A program made the translations under genes and the position numbers. A DNA stretch of 15,709 bases from CAZGLK01 sp964526375. Its GTDB lineage: Bacteria; Patescibacteriota; Minisyncoccia; JACQLN01. Shown here piece after piece: positions 1-6,000 of the stretch (within the stretch, counting starts at the first letter, position 1; each line of letters begins with the position of its first letter). The stretch lies in contig CAZGLK010000017.1 in assembly GCA_964526375.1 (NCBI GenBank), forward strand, positions 1-15,709. The letters are read 5' to 3'. The notes beneath the pieces were generated by a model. That model saw nothing but the letters and a program-made list of their open reading frames with translations, had not been told where the DNA came from and made no database searches.

Positions 1-164
1 TTGGTAAATACACTGTACTTGTCGCTCACGCGGATATCGTATCCATAAGAGGATAATCCGAAAGATATTATCCCATCACTGACCTGGTGATCCACAAACG
101 GCTTTATCATTTCGTGATCCAAAGCCATCTGCCGAATCCAACTATCCGACTTTATACCACCCAT
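1..164 (-). CDS. dcd: dCTP deaminase, N-terminal part (cut by window edge)
   Basis: The minus strand from 164 reads ATG GGT GGT ATA AAG TCG GAT and stays open to the window edge (54 codons). The start has a strong SD (AAAGGAGG) a few bases upstream. The peptide begins MGGIKSDSWIRQMALDHEM and continues through IKPF, a V-S-D-G-I-I-S segment and SSYGYDIRVSDKYSVFTN. This matches the N-terminus of the bacterial dCTP deaminase family, which has IKSD-W-I-R, M-I-x-P-F and S-S-Y-G-Y-D-x-R at the same spacing. The enzyme deaminates dCTP to dUTP for dTMP synthesis in the cytosol. The catalytic Glu lies beyond the window and cannot be checked. It sits just downstream of rplK, where rplA is usual, but has its own strong SD. 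Confidence 0.85.
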   Translation of the reverse strand, partial: MGGIKSDSWIRQMALDHEMIKPFVDHQVSDGIISFGLSSYGYDIRVSDKYSVFT

Positions 165-199
165 AACTGCCTCCTTTCAAAAAGAACTGCCTGTTGATC

Positions 200-234
200 C
201 TACTCACTACTCACTACCAACTACTCACTACTCA
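200..234. repeat. Heptamer tandem repeat CTACTCA x5 at the rplK stop codon
   Basis: Five 7-bp units lie head to tail (CTACTCA, CTACTCA, CTACCAA, CTACTCA, CTACTCA). The last bases of the array form the TGA stop of rplK on the minus strand. The array fills most of the short rplK-dcd spacer. Confidence 0.85.
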
Positions 235-654
235 CTTAACCTCTATCCCCATCGACCTCGCCGTGCCCTCGATGATTTTAACCGCTGCGTCAAGATTATC
301 GGCGTTCAAATCGGCCATTTTCCTTTCGGCGATTTCACGGACTTGGTCTTTAGTAACTTTCCCCACCTTAATCTTGAACGGATCTTTAGAACCCTTAGGC
401 GCTTTAGCCGCCTTTTTTAACAACGCCGCGGCCGGCGGGGTTTTGTATTTTAAGTCAAAGGTTCTGTCTTCGTAGATGGTTATTTCCACCGGAATAATAT
501 CATCGCCTTGGTCGGCCGTGGCCGCGTTAAAGCGCGAGCAAAAATCCTGCAGATTAAGCCCATGCGGACCCAAAGCCGTGCCCACCGGCGGGGCCGGATT
601 GGCTTTGCCAGCAGGGAGCTGGAGCTTAACTATAGTCTTTACAAGTTTTGGCAT
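232..654 (-). CDS. rplK: 50S ribosomal protein L11
   Basis: The product has 140 residues, against about 141 for typical L11. The N-terminal domain shows the L11 signature PAGKANPAPPVGTALGPHGL at residues 14-33, followed by NLQDFCSRFNAAT. The C-terminal rRNA-binding domain has TPPAAALLKKAAKAPKGS (near 72-90) and the KVTKDQVREIAERKMADLN region. L11 binds the GTPase-associated region of 23S rRNA and works with elongation factors. It lies downstream of secE and nusG as in most bacteria, but a four-helix-bundle gene separates it from nusG and dcd follows it instead of rplA. No SD is visible before the ATG; the upstream sequence is octamer repeat. Confidence 0.97.
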   Translation of the reverse strand: MPKLVKTIVKLQLPAGKANPAPPVGTALGPHGLNLQDFCSRFNAATADQGDDIIPVEITIYEDRTFDLKYKTPPAAALLKKAAKAPKGSKDPFKIKVGKVTKDQVREIAERKMADLNADNLDAAVKIIEGTARSMGIEVK

Positions 655-670
655 AGGTTTATAGGGTTAG

Positions 671-718
671 TTGACTAGTTTACTAGTTGACTAGTTGACT
701 AGTTTCAGTCGACTAGTC
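671..718. repeat. CTAG octamer tandem repeat (left array)
   Basis: The unit is CTAGTTGA or CTAGTTTA, repeated about five times with slight divergence. The array sits between the four-helix-bundle gene and rplK. A related array lies on the other side of the four-helix-bundle gene and a third upstream of nusG. Confidence 0.85.
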
Positions 719-720
719 GG

Positions 721-1080
721 TTACTTATTAAGAAACCTTATGTAACCATAGATTGCTTTTTTCAACTCTATATAACCATTTGCAATCTTTCGAGACAAAT
801 CAACACTCAAGAATCCCTTCTCGCCACATCTAAGAATATTACTCTCGGTTTCTTCAGCTTCACTAATAGCATTATCTCTGAGAATATGACACTTTTCTTT
901 AACGGATTTCTTGTTATAAGCCTCGGCGATATTGTTTGAAACCGAACTTGATGATCTTCTTAGTTGATCCCGCGATCTATAAAACTCGTCCTTGGGGAAA
1001 TTTTTAGTTGCCTCGTGAATATCAAATTCCAGTTCTTTGGCCATCTGATATATCTTCAAATTTTCAAGTCCCGTGGCCAT
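721..1080 (-). CDS. Four-helix-bundle protein (23S rRNA intervening-sequence protein family)
   Basis: The 119-residue product matches the four-helix-bundle/23S-IVP family. It starts with an L-x-I-Y-Q-M-A-K-E-L helix, has QLRRSSSSVSNNIAEAY near residues 39-55 (the family pattern is QLRRA-x-x-S-I-x-x-N-I-A-E-G), then ISEAEETESNI near 92-102 and a final amphipathic helix ending GYIELKKAIYGYIRFLNK. The family was first seen as ORFs within 23S rRNA intervening sequences and is common as orphan genes; its biochemical role is not settled. Here it interrupts the nusG-rplK pair and is bordered on both sides by CTAG octamer arrays. No SD precedes the ATG. I infer it arrived as an insertion together with the repeats. 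Confidence 0.85.
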   Translation of the reverse strand: MATGLENLKIYQMAKELEFDIHEATKNFPKDEFYRSRDQLRRSSSSVSNNIAEAYNKKSVKEKCHILRDNAISEAEETESNILRCGEKGFLSVDLSRKIANGYIELKKAIYGYIRFLNK

Positions 1081-1082
1081 AA

Positions 1083-1183
1083 AAACTAGTCAACTGATTT
1101 AAGACTAGACAACTAGTAAACTAGTTTTCTAGTTAGCTAGCTAGTTAGTTAAAAACTAGTCAACTAGTAAACTAGCCAACTAT
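1083..1183. repeat. CTAG octamer tandem repeat (middle array)
   Basis: Divergent units of CTAGTNNA fill the nusG to four-helix-bundle spacer. The last 32 bp (1152-1183) are identical to 1788-1819 upstream of nusG. The array ends at the TGA stop of nusG. Confidence 0.85.
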
Positions 1184-1728
1184 CAGATCTTCTTAATCTG
1201 TAGAAAATCAAGCTCCACCGGCGTTTCGCGGCCGAACATACTCACCAAAACTTTAATCTTGCCCTTGCCCTCATCCACCTCCGAAACCCGGCCGTCGAAA
1301 TCCTTAAAGGGACCATCGGTTATTTTTACCGCATCCCCCACCGCCACGTCAATCTTGTATTTGGGTTCCTCTATACCCATACGTTTCTGCAGTTCGGCGA
1401 TTTCCTCGGGCGCAACCGGAATGGGCGTGGTGCCCGAGCCCACAAAACCGGTTACCCGAGGCGTGTTGCGGGCCACATACCAAGAGTCGTCGGTAACAAT
1501 CATTTCCACCAAAACATAGCCCGGGTAAATTTTTTCTTCCACCACGCGCCTGCGGCCGTTCTTTATTTTTATTTTCTTTTCGGTGGGCACCAAAACATTA
1601 AAAATCTTGTCCTGCATGCCCAAAGATTCAATGCGCTGGCGCAAATTACGGGCCACCGTGTCTTCGTAGCCCGAATGGGTATGCAATACATACCAGTTTT
1701 TGCCGAATTTTGATGTTTGCTTTGCCAT
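1183..1728 (-). CDS. nusG: Transcription termination/antitermination protein NusG
   Basis: The 181-residue product has the NusG NGN domain: NWYVLHTHSGYEDTVARNL near residues 11-29 (usual form W-Y-x-x-x-x-S-G-x-E), VPTEKKIKIKNGRRR, then IYPGYVLVEM near 67-76 and PRVTGFVG near 90-97. A C-terminal KOW domain starts at VAVGDAVKITDGPFKDFDG (about residues 128-146) and ends in VELDFLQIKKI. NusG binds RNA polymerase, affects pausing and Rho action, and couples transcription to ribosomes through S10. It lies 95 bp downstream of secE. The spacer is octamer repeat and no SD is seen before the ATG, so initiation may be SD-independent. Confidence 0.97.
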   Translation of the reverse strand: MAKQTSKFGKNWYVLHTHSGYEDTVARNLRQRIESLGMQDKIFNVLVPTEKKIKIKNGRRRVVEEKIYPGYVLVEMIVTDDSWYVARNTPRVTGFVGSGTTPIPVAPEEIAELQKRMGIEEPKYKIDVAVGDAVKITDGPFKDFDGRVSEVDEGKGKIKVLVSMFGRETPVELDFLQIKKI

Positions 1729-1732
1729 CTAT

Positions 1733-1819
1733 TAGTTATCTAGTTTTCTAGTTTGTTAGTTTAGCTATCCAGTCAGTCAATTGGTTTAAAACTAGTCAAC
1801 TAGTAAACTAGCCAACTAT
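1733..1819. repeat. CTAG octamer tandem repeat (right array)
   Basis: Octamer units fill the secE-nusG spacer. Positions 1788-1819 are an exact 32-bp copy of 1152-1183, so the same block sits just downstream of both secE and nusG. Confidence 0.85.
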
Positions 1820-1823
1820 TTAC

Positions 1824-2009
1824 CTATAAAACAAACCTATTCACCAGCCACGAAAATGCAAAATCCAATCCGCCCAAAAACACGGCCACGGCCAAAGACA
1901 CCGCAATCACCACCGCGGTGTAACGGATGGTTTGCTCGCGGGTAGGCCAGTTGACTTTAGCCAATTCCAGCCGAACCTCTTTTAGATACAACACCAATTT
2001 ATTAAACAC
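1824..2009 (-). CDS. secE: Preprotein translocase subunit SecE
   Basis: This 61-residue protein has the SecE pattern: an amphipathic helix (MFNKLVLYLKEVRLELAKV), the hallmark NWPTREQTIRYT at residues 19-30, and one membrane helix (AVVIAVSLAVAVFLGGLDFAFSWLV). SecE clamps SecY in the Sec channel. This is the short single-helix form found in most bacteria, not the three-helix enterobacterial form. The start is GTG at 2009; an out-of-frame ATG lies four bases upstream and no good SD is visible. Position next to nusG is the expected order. Confidence 0.93.
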   Translation of the reverse strand: MFNKLVLYLKEVRLELAKVNWPTREQTIRYTAVVIAVSLAVAVFLGGLDFAFSWLVNRFVL

Positions 2010-2061
2010 TCATGTATACGAACAGCGAATCAACCCGAACATTACTAATTGTGAAAAGCCT

Positions 2062-2093
2062 ATTCGTATATTCGTAAAGATTCGTAATTCGTA
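2062..2093. repeat. ATTCGTA heptamer repeats in the secE leader
   Basis: Four copies of ATTCGTA occur at 2062, 2070, 2080 and 2087, with 0-3 bp between them. They lie in the secE 5' leader. The unit length matches the other heptamer arrays in the window. Confidence 0.75.
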
Positions 2094-2099
2094 GCCTCT

Positions 2100-2120
2100 A
2101 AAAAACGGCCCCCAGGCCAT
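2100..2120 (-). terminator. Short GC hairpin plus T-run just below the secE promoter
   Basis: On the minus strand ATGGCC, loop TGGG, GGCCGT forms a 6-bp stem (with one G-T pair) followed by TTTTT. It lies within a few bases of the predicted start of the secE transcript. It could be an attenuator, a 5' stabilising hairpin, or a backup terminator for the 112-aa gene. The sequence alone does not decide. Confidence 0.4.
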
Positions 2121-2128
2121 CTGGCTTC

Positions 2129-2158
2129 AGTCTATTACACCAACCACCAAAGAGTCAA
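2129..2158 (-). promoter_or_regulatory. Predicted promoter for secE-nusG
   Basis: A minus-strand TTGACT (2153-2158), an 18-bp spacer and TAGACT (2129-2134) fit a housekeeping sigma promoter. The -35 region shares the 13-mer TCTTGACTCTTTG with the promoter at 2907-2935. It lies between a terminator and secE. Confidence 0.55.
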
Positions 2159-2164
2159 GAGGAT

Positions 2165-2199
2165 AAAAAGACCCCGACGACCTTTGGAGTCATCGGGGT
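2165..2199 (-). terminator. Rho-independent terminator of the 112-aa gene
   Basis: ACCCCGATGAC pairs with GTCGTCGGGGT on the minus strand (11 bp, one mismatch, 7-nt loop) and is followed by CTTTTT. It starts about 30 bp after the stop codon of the 2231-2569 gene. Confidence 0.85.
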
Positions 2200-2230
2200 A
2201 TTTGTAGAAACCGCTCCTCTCGCGGAGGAA

Positions 2231-2569
2231 CTAGGCTGACGCCTCGTCCAGGCCAACAACATTAGACATCTCTGGAAAAGACCCCTTCCAGATCGCCTTG
2301 AATTGCTGGCTTGTGAGCGAGAGATCGACTACAATTCCCGCTTTCAGATAAGCCGCCGCCATCCTCTGGAAGGCAAGCCAGTCAAGGTATTGTGTTCCCC
2401 ACACAATATCCTTGATGTTCACAGAACCGTTGTTCCGGTACAGCGAAACGCTTATGGCATGAGCCTGCCGTCCGATTTTGAGCACACCCTGGTGCTTCGT
2501 CTGATACCCCAACAGCAAGACTGGTGTATCATCCTCCTCCGCAGAAGTCTCCTCTGTTTCGGTTTCCAT
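2231..2569 (-). CDS. Unknown acidic-N-terminus protein, 112 aa
   Basis: I do not recognise this protein. It starts METETEETSAEEDD, a very acidic and probably disordered tail. The mixed alpha/beta body contains VLLLGYQTKHQGVLKIG, AISVSLYRNNGSVNIKDIV, LDWLAFQRMAAAYLKAGIVVDLSL and FKAIWKGSFPEM. There is no signal peptide or membrane helix, so it is probably cytosolic. A terminator follows the gene. The start ATG has only a weak GAGGG about 13 nt upstream, while two stronger SD-like sites lie further up in a long structured leader (2570-2906), so translation may be regulated. Coding is supported by balanced composition, the acidic N-terminus and its own terminator. Confidence 0.65.
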   Translation of the reverse strand: METETEETSAEEDDTPVLLLGYQTKHQGVLKIGRQAHAISVSLYRNNGSVNIKDIVWGTQYLDWLAFQRMAAAYLKAGIVVDLSLTSQQFKAIWKGSFPEMSNVVGLDEASA

Positions 2570-2731
2570 AAAATAAAATCCCTCTTTTTTGGTGGTGAAA
2601 TACTTACGCGCGGCCTATGGCCGCATTTCCTCCTCACCCCCCTTGCTTGGTGGTAGTTGGTGATATATTTTTTCCTTGTCCCGGCGATCACCTCCTTTGA
2701 TTAAGGATTAAGGGTGGTTTGTCTTGTATTT

Positions 2732-2762
2732 AAGGTCTGACCTCTACAGGAGGTCAGACCTT
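2732..2762. repeat. Perfect 13-bp hairpin in the leader
   Basis: AAGGTCTGACCTC, loop TACAG, GAGGTCAGACCTT. On the plus strand it is followed by a T-rich run, on the minus strand by AAATAC. It is a poor terminator for the minus-strand genes and looks more like a leader stem or a bidirectional element. Confidence 0.7.
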
Positions 2763-2789
2763 GGATTTTGTTTTTGGATTTTGTTTTTG

Positions 2790-2866
2790 AAAAAAACGGC
2801 CGGGAGAGAGTTCTACAAATAACCGGCTGGGGAGGACAACCGGTCACCACCAGTGAACTCTCTCCC
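2790..2866 (-). ncRNA. Candidate branched RNA with poly-T end
   Basis: On the minus strand GGGAGAGAGTTC (2866-2855) pairs perfectly with GAACTCTCTCCC (2813-2802). Inside are a 5-bp ACCGG/CCGGT hairpin with a 13-nt loop and a small TCAC/GTGA hairpin, giving a possible three-way junction. CUGG in the first arm could pair with CCAG in the large loop, a pseudoknot. After the outer stem comes GGCCG then seven Ts. With the promoter at 2907-2935 the transcript would be roughly 100-110 nt. It may be a small RNA gene, an attenuator or riboswitch of the 112-aa gene, or a large terminator for gyrB. I do not recognise a known RNA family in it. Confidence 0.5.
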
Positions 2867-2906
2867 ACCGTCGAGGGATCTATATAAGGTACTATTACTT
2901 TATTCC

Positions 2907-2935
2907 ATACTAAACCCGCGCTTACAAAGAGTCAA
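2907..2935 (-). promoter_or_regulatory. Predicted strong promoter upstream of the branched RNA
   Basis: Minus strand TTGACT (2930-2935), exactly 17 bp, TAGTAT (2907-2912). It shares TCTTGACTCTTTG with the secE promoter. The predicted start is near 2900, just ahead of the branched RNA element. Confidence 0.65.
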
Positions 2936-2952
2936 GAAGCATCTGTTCTGTC

Positions 2953-2986
2953 CGAGATCTGGGAGATCTGGGTAACCTAGATCTCG
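2953..2986. repeat. Imperfect palindrome with tandem GAGATCTGG
   Basis: CGAGATCTGGG pairs with CCTAGATCTCG over 11 bp with one G-T. The left arm is duplicated as GAGATCTGG GAGATCTGG. It abuts the GCGATCGC palindrome downstream of gyrB. Confidence 0.6.
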
Positions 2987-2987
2987 T

Positions 2988-3041
2988 AGGTTTCTATTTC
3001 CCGCGATCGCTGGAAATAGAAACCTAGAATAGAAACCTAGA
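2988..3041. repeat. GCGATCGC-centred palindromic repeat, copy 1
   Basis: Perfect 14-bp arms AGGTTTCTATTTCC and GGAAATAGAAACCT flank a 10-bp core with GCGATCGC (3003-3010). The right arm is partly duplicated up to 3041. The same structure occurs inverted at 9650-9699. Confidence 0.85.
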
Positions 3042-3085
3042 GATGTGATCTATACTTCCCAGTGCCTGGTATGGAGACAAAGCGC

Positions 3086-6000
3086 CTATACATCCAAATT
3101 CTTAACGGCCTTAGCGTGGGTTTGAATGAATCTCTTGCGGGGAGCTACCTCCGTGCCCATCAAAATGTCAAAAATCTTGTCGGCTTCGGCGGCATCTTTA
3201 ATGGTTACTTGCCTTAAAACCCTAACGGCCGGGTCCATGGTGGTTTCCCAAAGTTGTTGAGGGTCCATTTCGCCCAAACCCTTATAGCGCTGAATGGAAA
3301 CGCCTTGCGGTGAGCCAGCCTGCCCTGAAACCTGTTGAAGGGTCGAACCGCCGCTAACTTTCTCACCCTCGGCCGCCTTATCCGCTTCGGTGCTCTCTGA
3401 CAAATCTTCCTCGCCGGCGTCCTGGCCCAATATTCTAATTTTGAGCTTGGAGCTTGGAGCTGGGAGCTTGGAACGCGAGATTTCCTGAACAACCTTTTCT
3501 TTCTCGGTATCGGAATAAACATAGCGAACATCTTTGCCCTTCTGAACGCGGTACAAGGGCGGCTGGGCAATATACAAATAGCCCTGATCAATAATTTTAG
3601 GGAAGTAGCGGTAAAACAAAGTTAAAAGAAGCGTGCGGATATGCGCGCCATCCACATCGGCGTCGGTCATTAAAACAATGCGGTGGTAGCGGACCTTTTC
3701 TATGTCAAACTCATCGGCAATGGCGCTTCCTAAGGCAATCACTAAGGCCCTTATCTCTTTATTGGCCAGCATCTTGTCCAGCCGCGACTTTTCCACATTC
3801 AAAATCTTGCCCCGCAAGGGCAAAATGGCCTGAAAAATTCGGCTGCGTGCCATCTTGGCACTGTTATGCACAAATACACCAGAGGCCAAAGAGAAATTAT
3901 GCGTACCTTCAACTTCCAAATCATACACATCCATTCTTTTATTTTCAGAGACTATCTTTTTGATGCGGTGATTATACTGTTGCACGGCTTCAACTGCTCT
4001 CGCATCATCACCGCCAAAGAATCGCTCGCATATCGTACTGAACCGCAACAACGTTTTATCGTTCGTTTCAAGACGCATTCTTTGATATTCCCGTAAATCA
4101 ACTGCTCCCTTTTGTTGATATATAGAATGCAATACAGCAAGCGCCTTATGCAGGTACGTTTTGTCGTACGCTTTCTTTCGCTTTACCCGAAATTCAAGAG
4201 TCCATTGCTCTTTTGTTTTTTCGCTTCGCCACTGGCGCAAGTCCTCGTCACTCCACTGATCCATGGCGAGTAAGCGCAGTTCTTCTCTTTTTTCCGGATG
4301 ATCCTTAAAGAATCGGGTTACCCGTTCTGCCTGCTTTTTTTTGTTTTCCTGATTACGCCAATACTTTTTCTGCTCCTCATTCAAAAACTTTATATTCTTT
4401 TCCCGGTATTCGGCATTGTTCCGGTAGAACTCCAAAAACCTGCTCGCCATGTATACTTTATACTCCTCATTGTCCCACTGCTTTTTAGCGCGCGCGCTTA
4501 ATACGGCTCTCATCCCGGTCTGAGACATAACAGCACTCATTTTTTTTCTGAATTCCGGAGTTTGGTGTAATTGTCTTGTTTTTTCTTTAACATCCGGCCG
4601 GTGGATCGTTTTGTCCAAAATTTCCCTGTGCAACTGCAAATGATCTTCTTTTGAAACCCGAACTAGATTATCGGGATTATTATTGCGCTTGTTAAAATCT
4701 ATATGATGCCGGTGCTCGCCATCTTTTTCATGATACACTCTTTTTGCAAGATTATACCGATCAGTCAGCACATGCGTAAAAATCCATTTGTGAATGGCAG
4801 GATTCAACACCATCTCGTACCCCTCAACGGTAATCCTGCCCCCTAGCTTGGAAATCTTTCTTCGTAGCGGCATAAGTGAATCATCTCGCGTCAAGTGACG
4901 AGCTTCTTTATAGGAACCGTCCCGCAACATGAACGCATGATCAGGAGTGCAGGTAATTGATTCACCTGTGTCTAAAACAACTGTAATAACATCCGCATTC
5001 TTGCGGGTAACGCGCGGATGTCTGATGGGAGTAATTCCGACACTGCCGTCTGATTGGATGGTATAGCAATAATTCTGCTTTCCTTGATCATGTTCTTCGA
5101 CCAGTTCTCTAAAATTGATGTCTCTCCCGTCAGCAAGAGCAATTTTAGTATCACCGGAAAAACAACCGCCGGCGCTGTCGCCTTCCACTATAAAAAGTTC
5201 CGACTCGGCCGGCTCGCGATTGGAACAATCCGCCAGCTTGCCCGGCAAAGCCAGGCCCTCTAAAACACCCCTGCGGATAACGGTTTCCCGGGCCGCCTTG
5301 GCGGCTTCGCGCGCCTTTTTGGCCAAGATCGTTTTCTCCAAAATTGTGCGGGCCTCACCGGGGTTTTTCTCCAAAAACTCGGCTAGCGTCTCGGCTACTG
5401 CCGCTTCCACAGCCGTGCGGGCCTCGGGGTTGCCCAACTTAGCCTTGGTTTGGCCCTCAAATTGCGGCTCGCGCAATTTAACCGAAACAATCACAGTCAA
5501 ACCCTCGCGCACGTCCTCGCCGGTTAAGTTGTCGTCGGAGTCTTTAACAAAACCATTCTTGCGGGCATAGTCGTTGAGCGTGCGGGTTAGAGCGGTTCTA
5601 AAACCCGTTAGATGCATGCCGCCCTCGGGCGTGTGGATGTTGTTGGCAAAGGAATACTCCAAACCCTGAAAATCCTCGGTATATTGAAAAGCCACCTCCA
5701 CGGCCATGCCTTCTATGTTTTTGTCGCAATAAAAAACATTTTCCTGTTTGTTAACTTTGGCCTGGTTAAGATGACGAATATACGAGACTATGCCGCCTTC
5801 AAAATAGAAGCTGTAGTTTAGGGCCGGCTTGACCCGTTCGTCCGTCACAGCAATTCTTACGCCCTTGGTTAAATAGGCCTGCTGGCGCAAATGATCTAAA
5901 ATTTTGGAGTAAGAAAACTTTATTTCCTTAAAAATTTCGTCGTCGGGCTCAAAAGTAACCGTGGTGCCGCTGCGAGAGCACAGCTCCACCTTCTTGACTT

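Larger units (their letters stand above)
2570..2906 (-). other. Long structured 5' region of the 112-aa gene
   Basis: This 337-bp stretch has no confident gene. Reading downstream on the minus strand it holds: the RNA-like element at 2790-2866; two copies of a 13-bp GGATTTTGTTTTT-type unit (2761-2788); a perfect 13-bp hairpin (2732-2762); AAAGGAGGTGATC, an exact match to the anti-SD complement but with no start codon at normal spacing; and GAGGAGGAA before ATG CGG CCA TAG (2626-2615), a three-codon ORF overlapping a 6-bp GC hairpin (2610-2624). Confidence 0.6.

Noticed and set aside
671..1819. Octamer arrays as a possible CRISPR
   Set aside because: Units are 8 bp and contiguous, with no unique spacers and no cas genes.
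2452..2691. 79-codon minus-strand ORF starting at GTG inside the SD-like sequence
   Set aside because: It overlaps the 112-aa gene in another frame, has very biased composition (R, K, C) and no SD at proper distance.
2684..2700. GATCACCTCCTTT on the plus strand resembles the 3' end of 16S rRNA
   Set aside because: The flanking bases do not match 16S helix 45 and no rRNA precedes it. It is only the complement of a long SD-like sequence on the minus strand.
2790..2866. Branched RNA as SRP RNA, 6S or tmRNA
   Set aside because: It lacks the GGAA tetraloop with asymmetric loop of SRP RNA, the long bubble of 6S, and any tRNA-like end or tag ORF.
2988..3025. GCGATCGC palindrome as a terminator for gyrB or as proof of cyanobacterial origin
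   Set aside because: There is no T-run after the stem, and the octamer is a common palindrome; gene content does not suggest a cyanobacterium.
3863..5164. Extra sequence in gyrB as a frameshift, fusion or assembly error
   Set aside because: The frame is intact, intein blocks at both ends are complete, and removal restores a normal TOPRIM motif.
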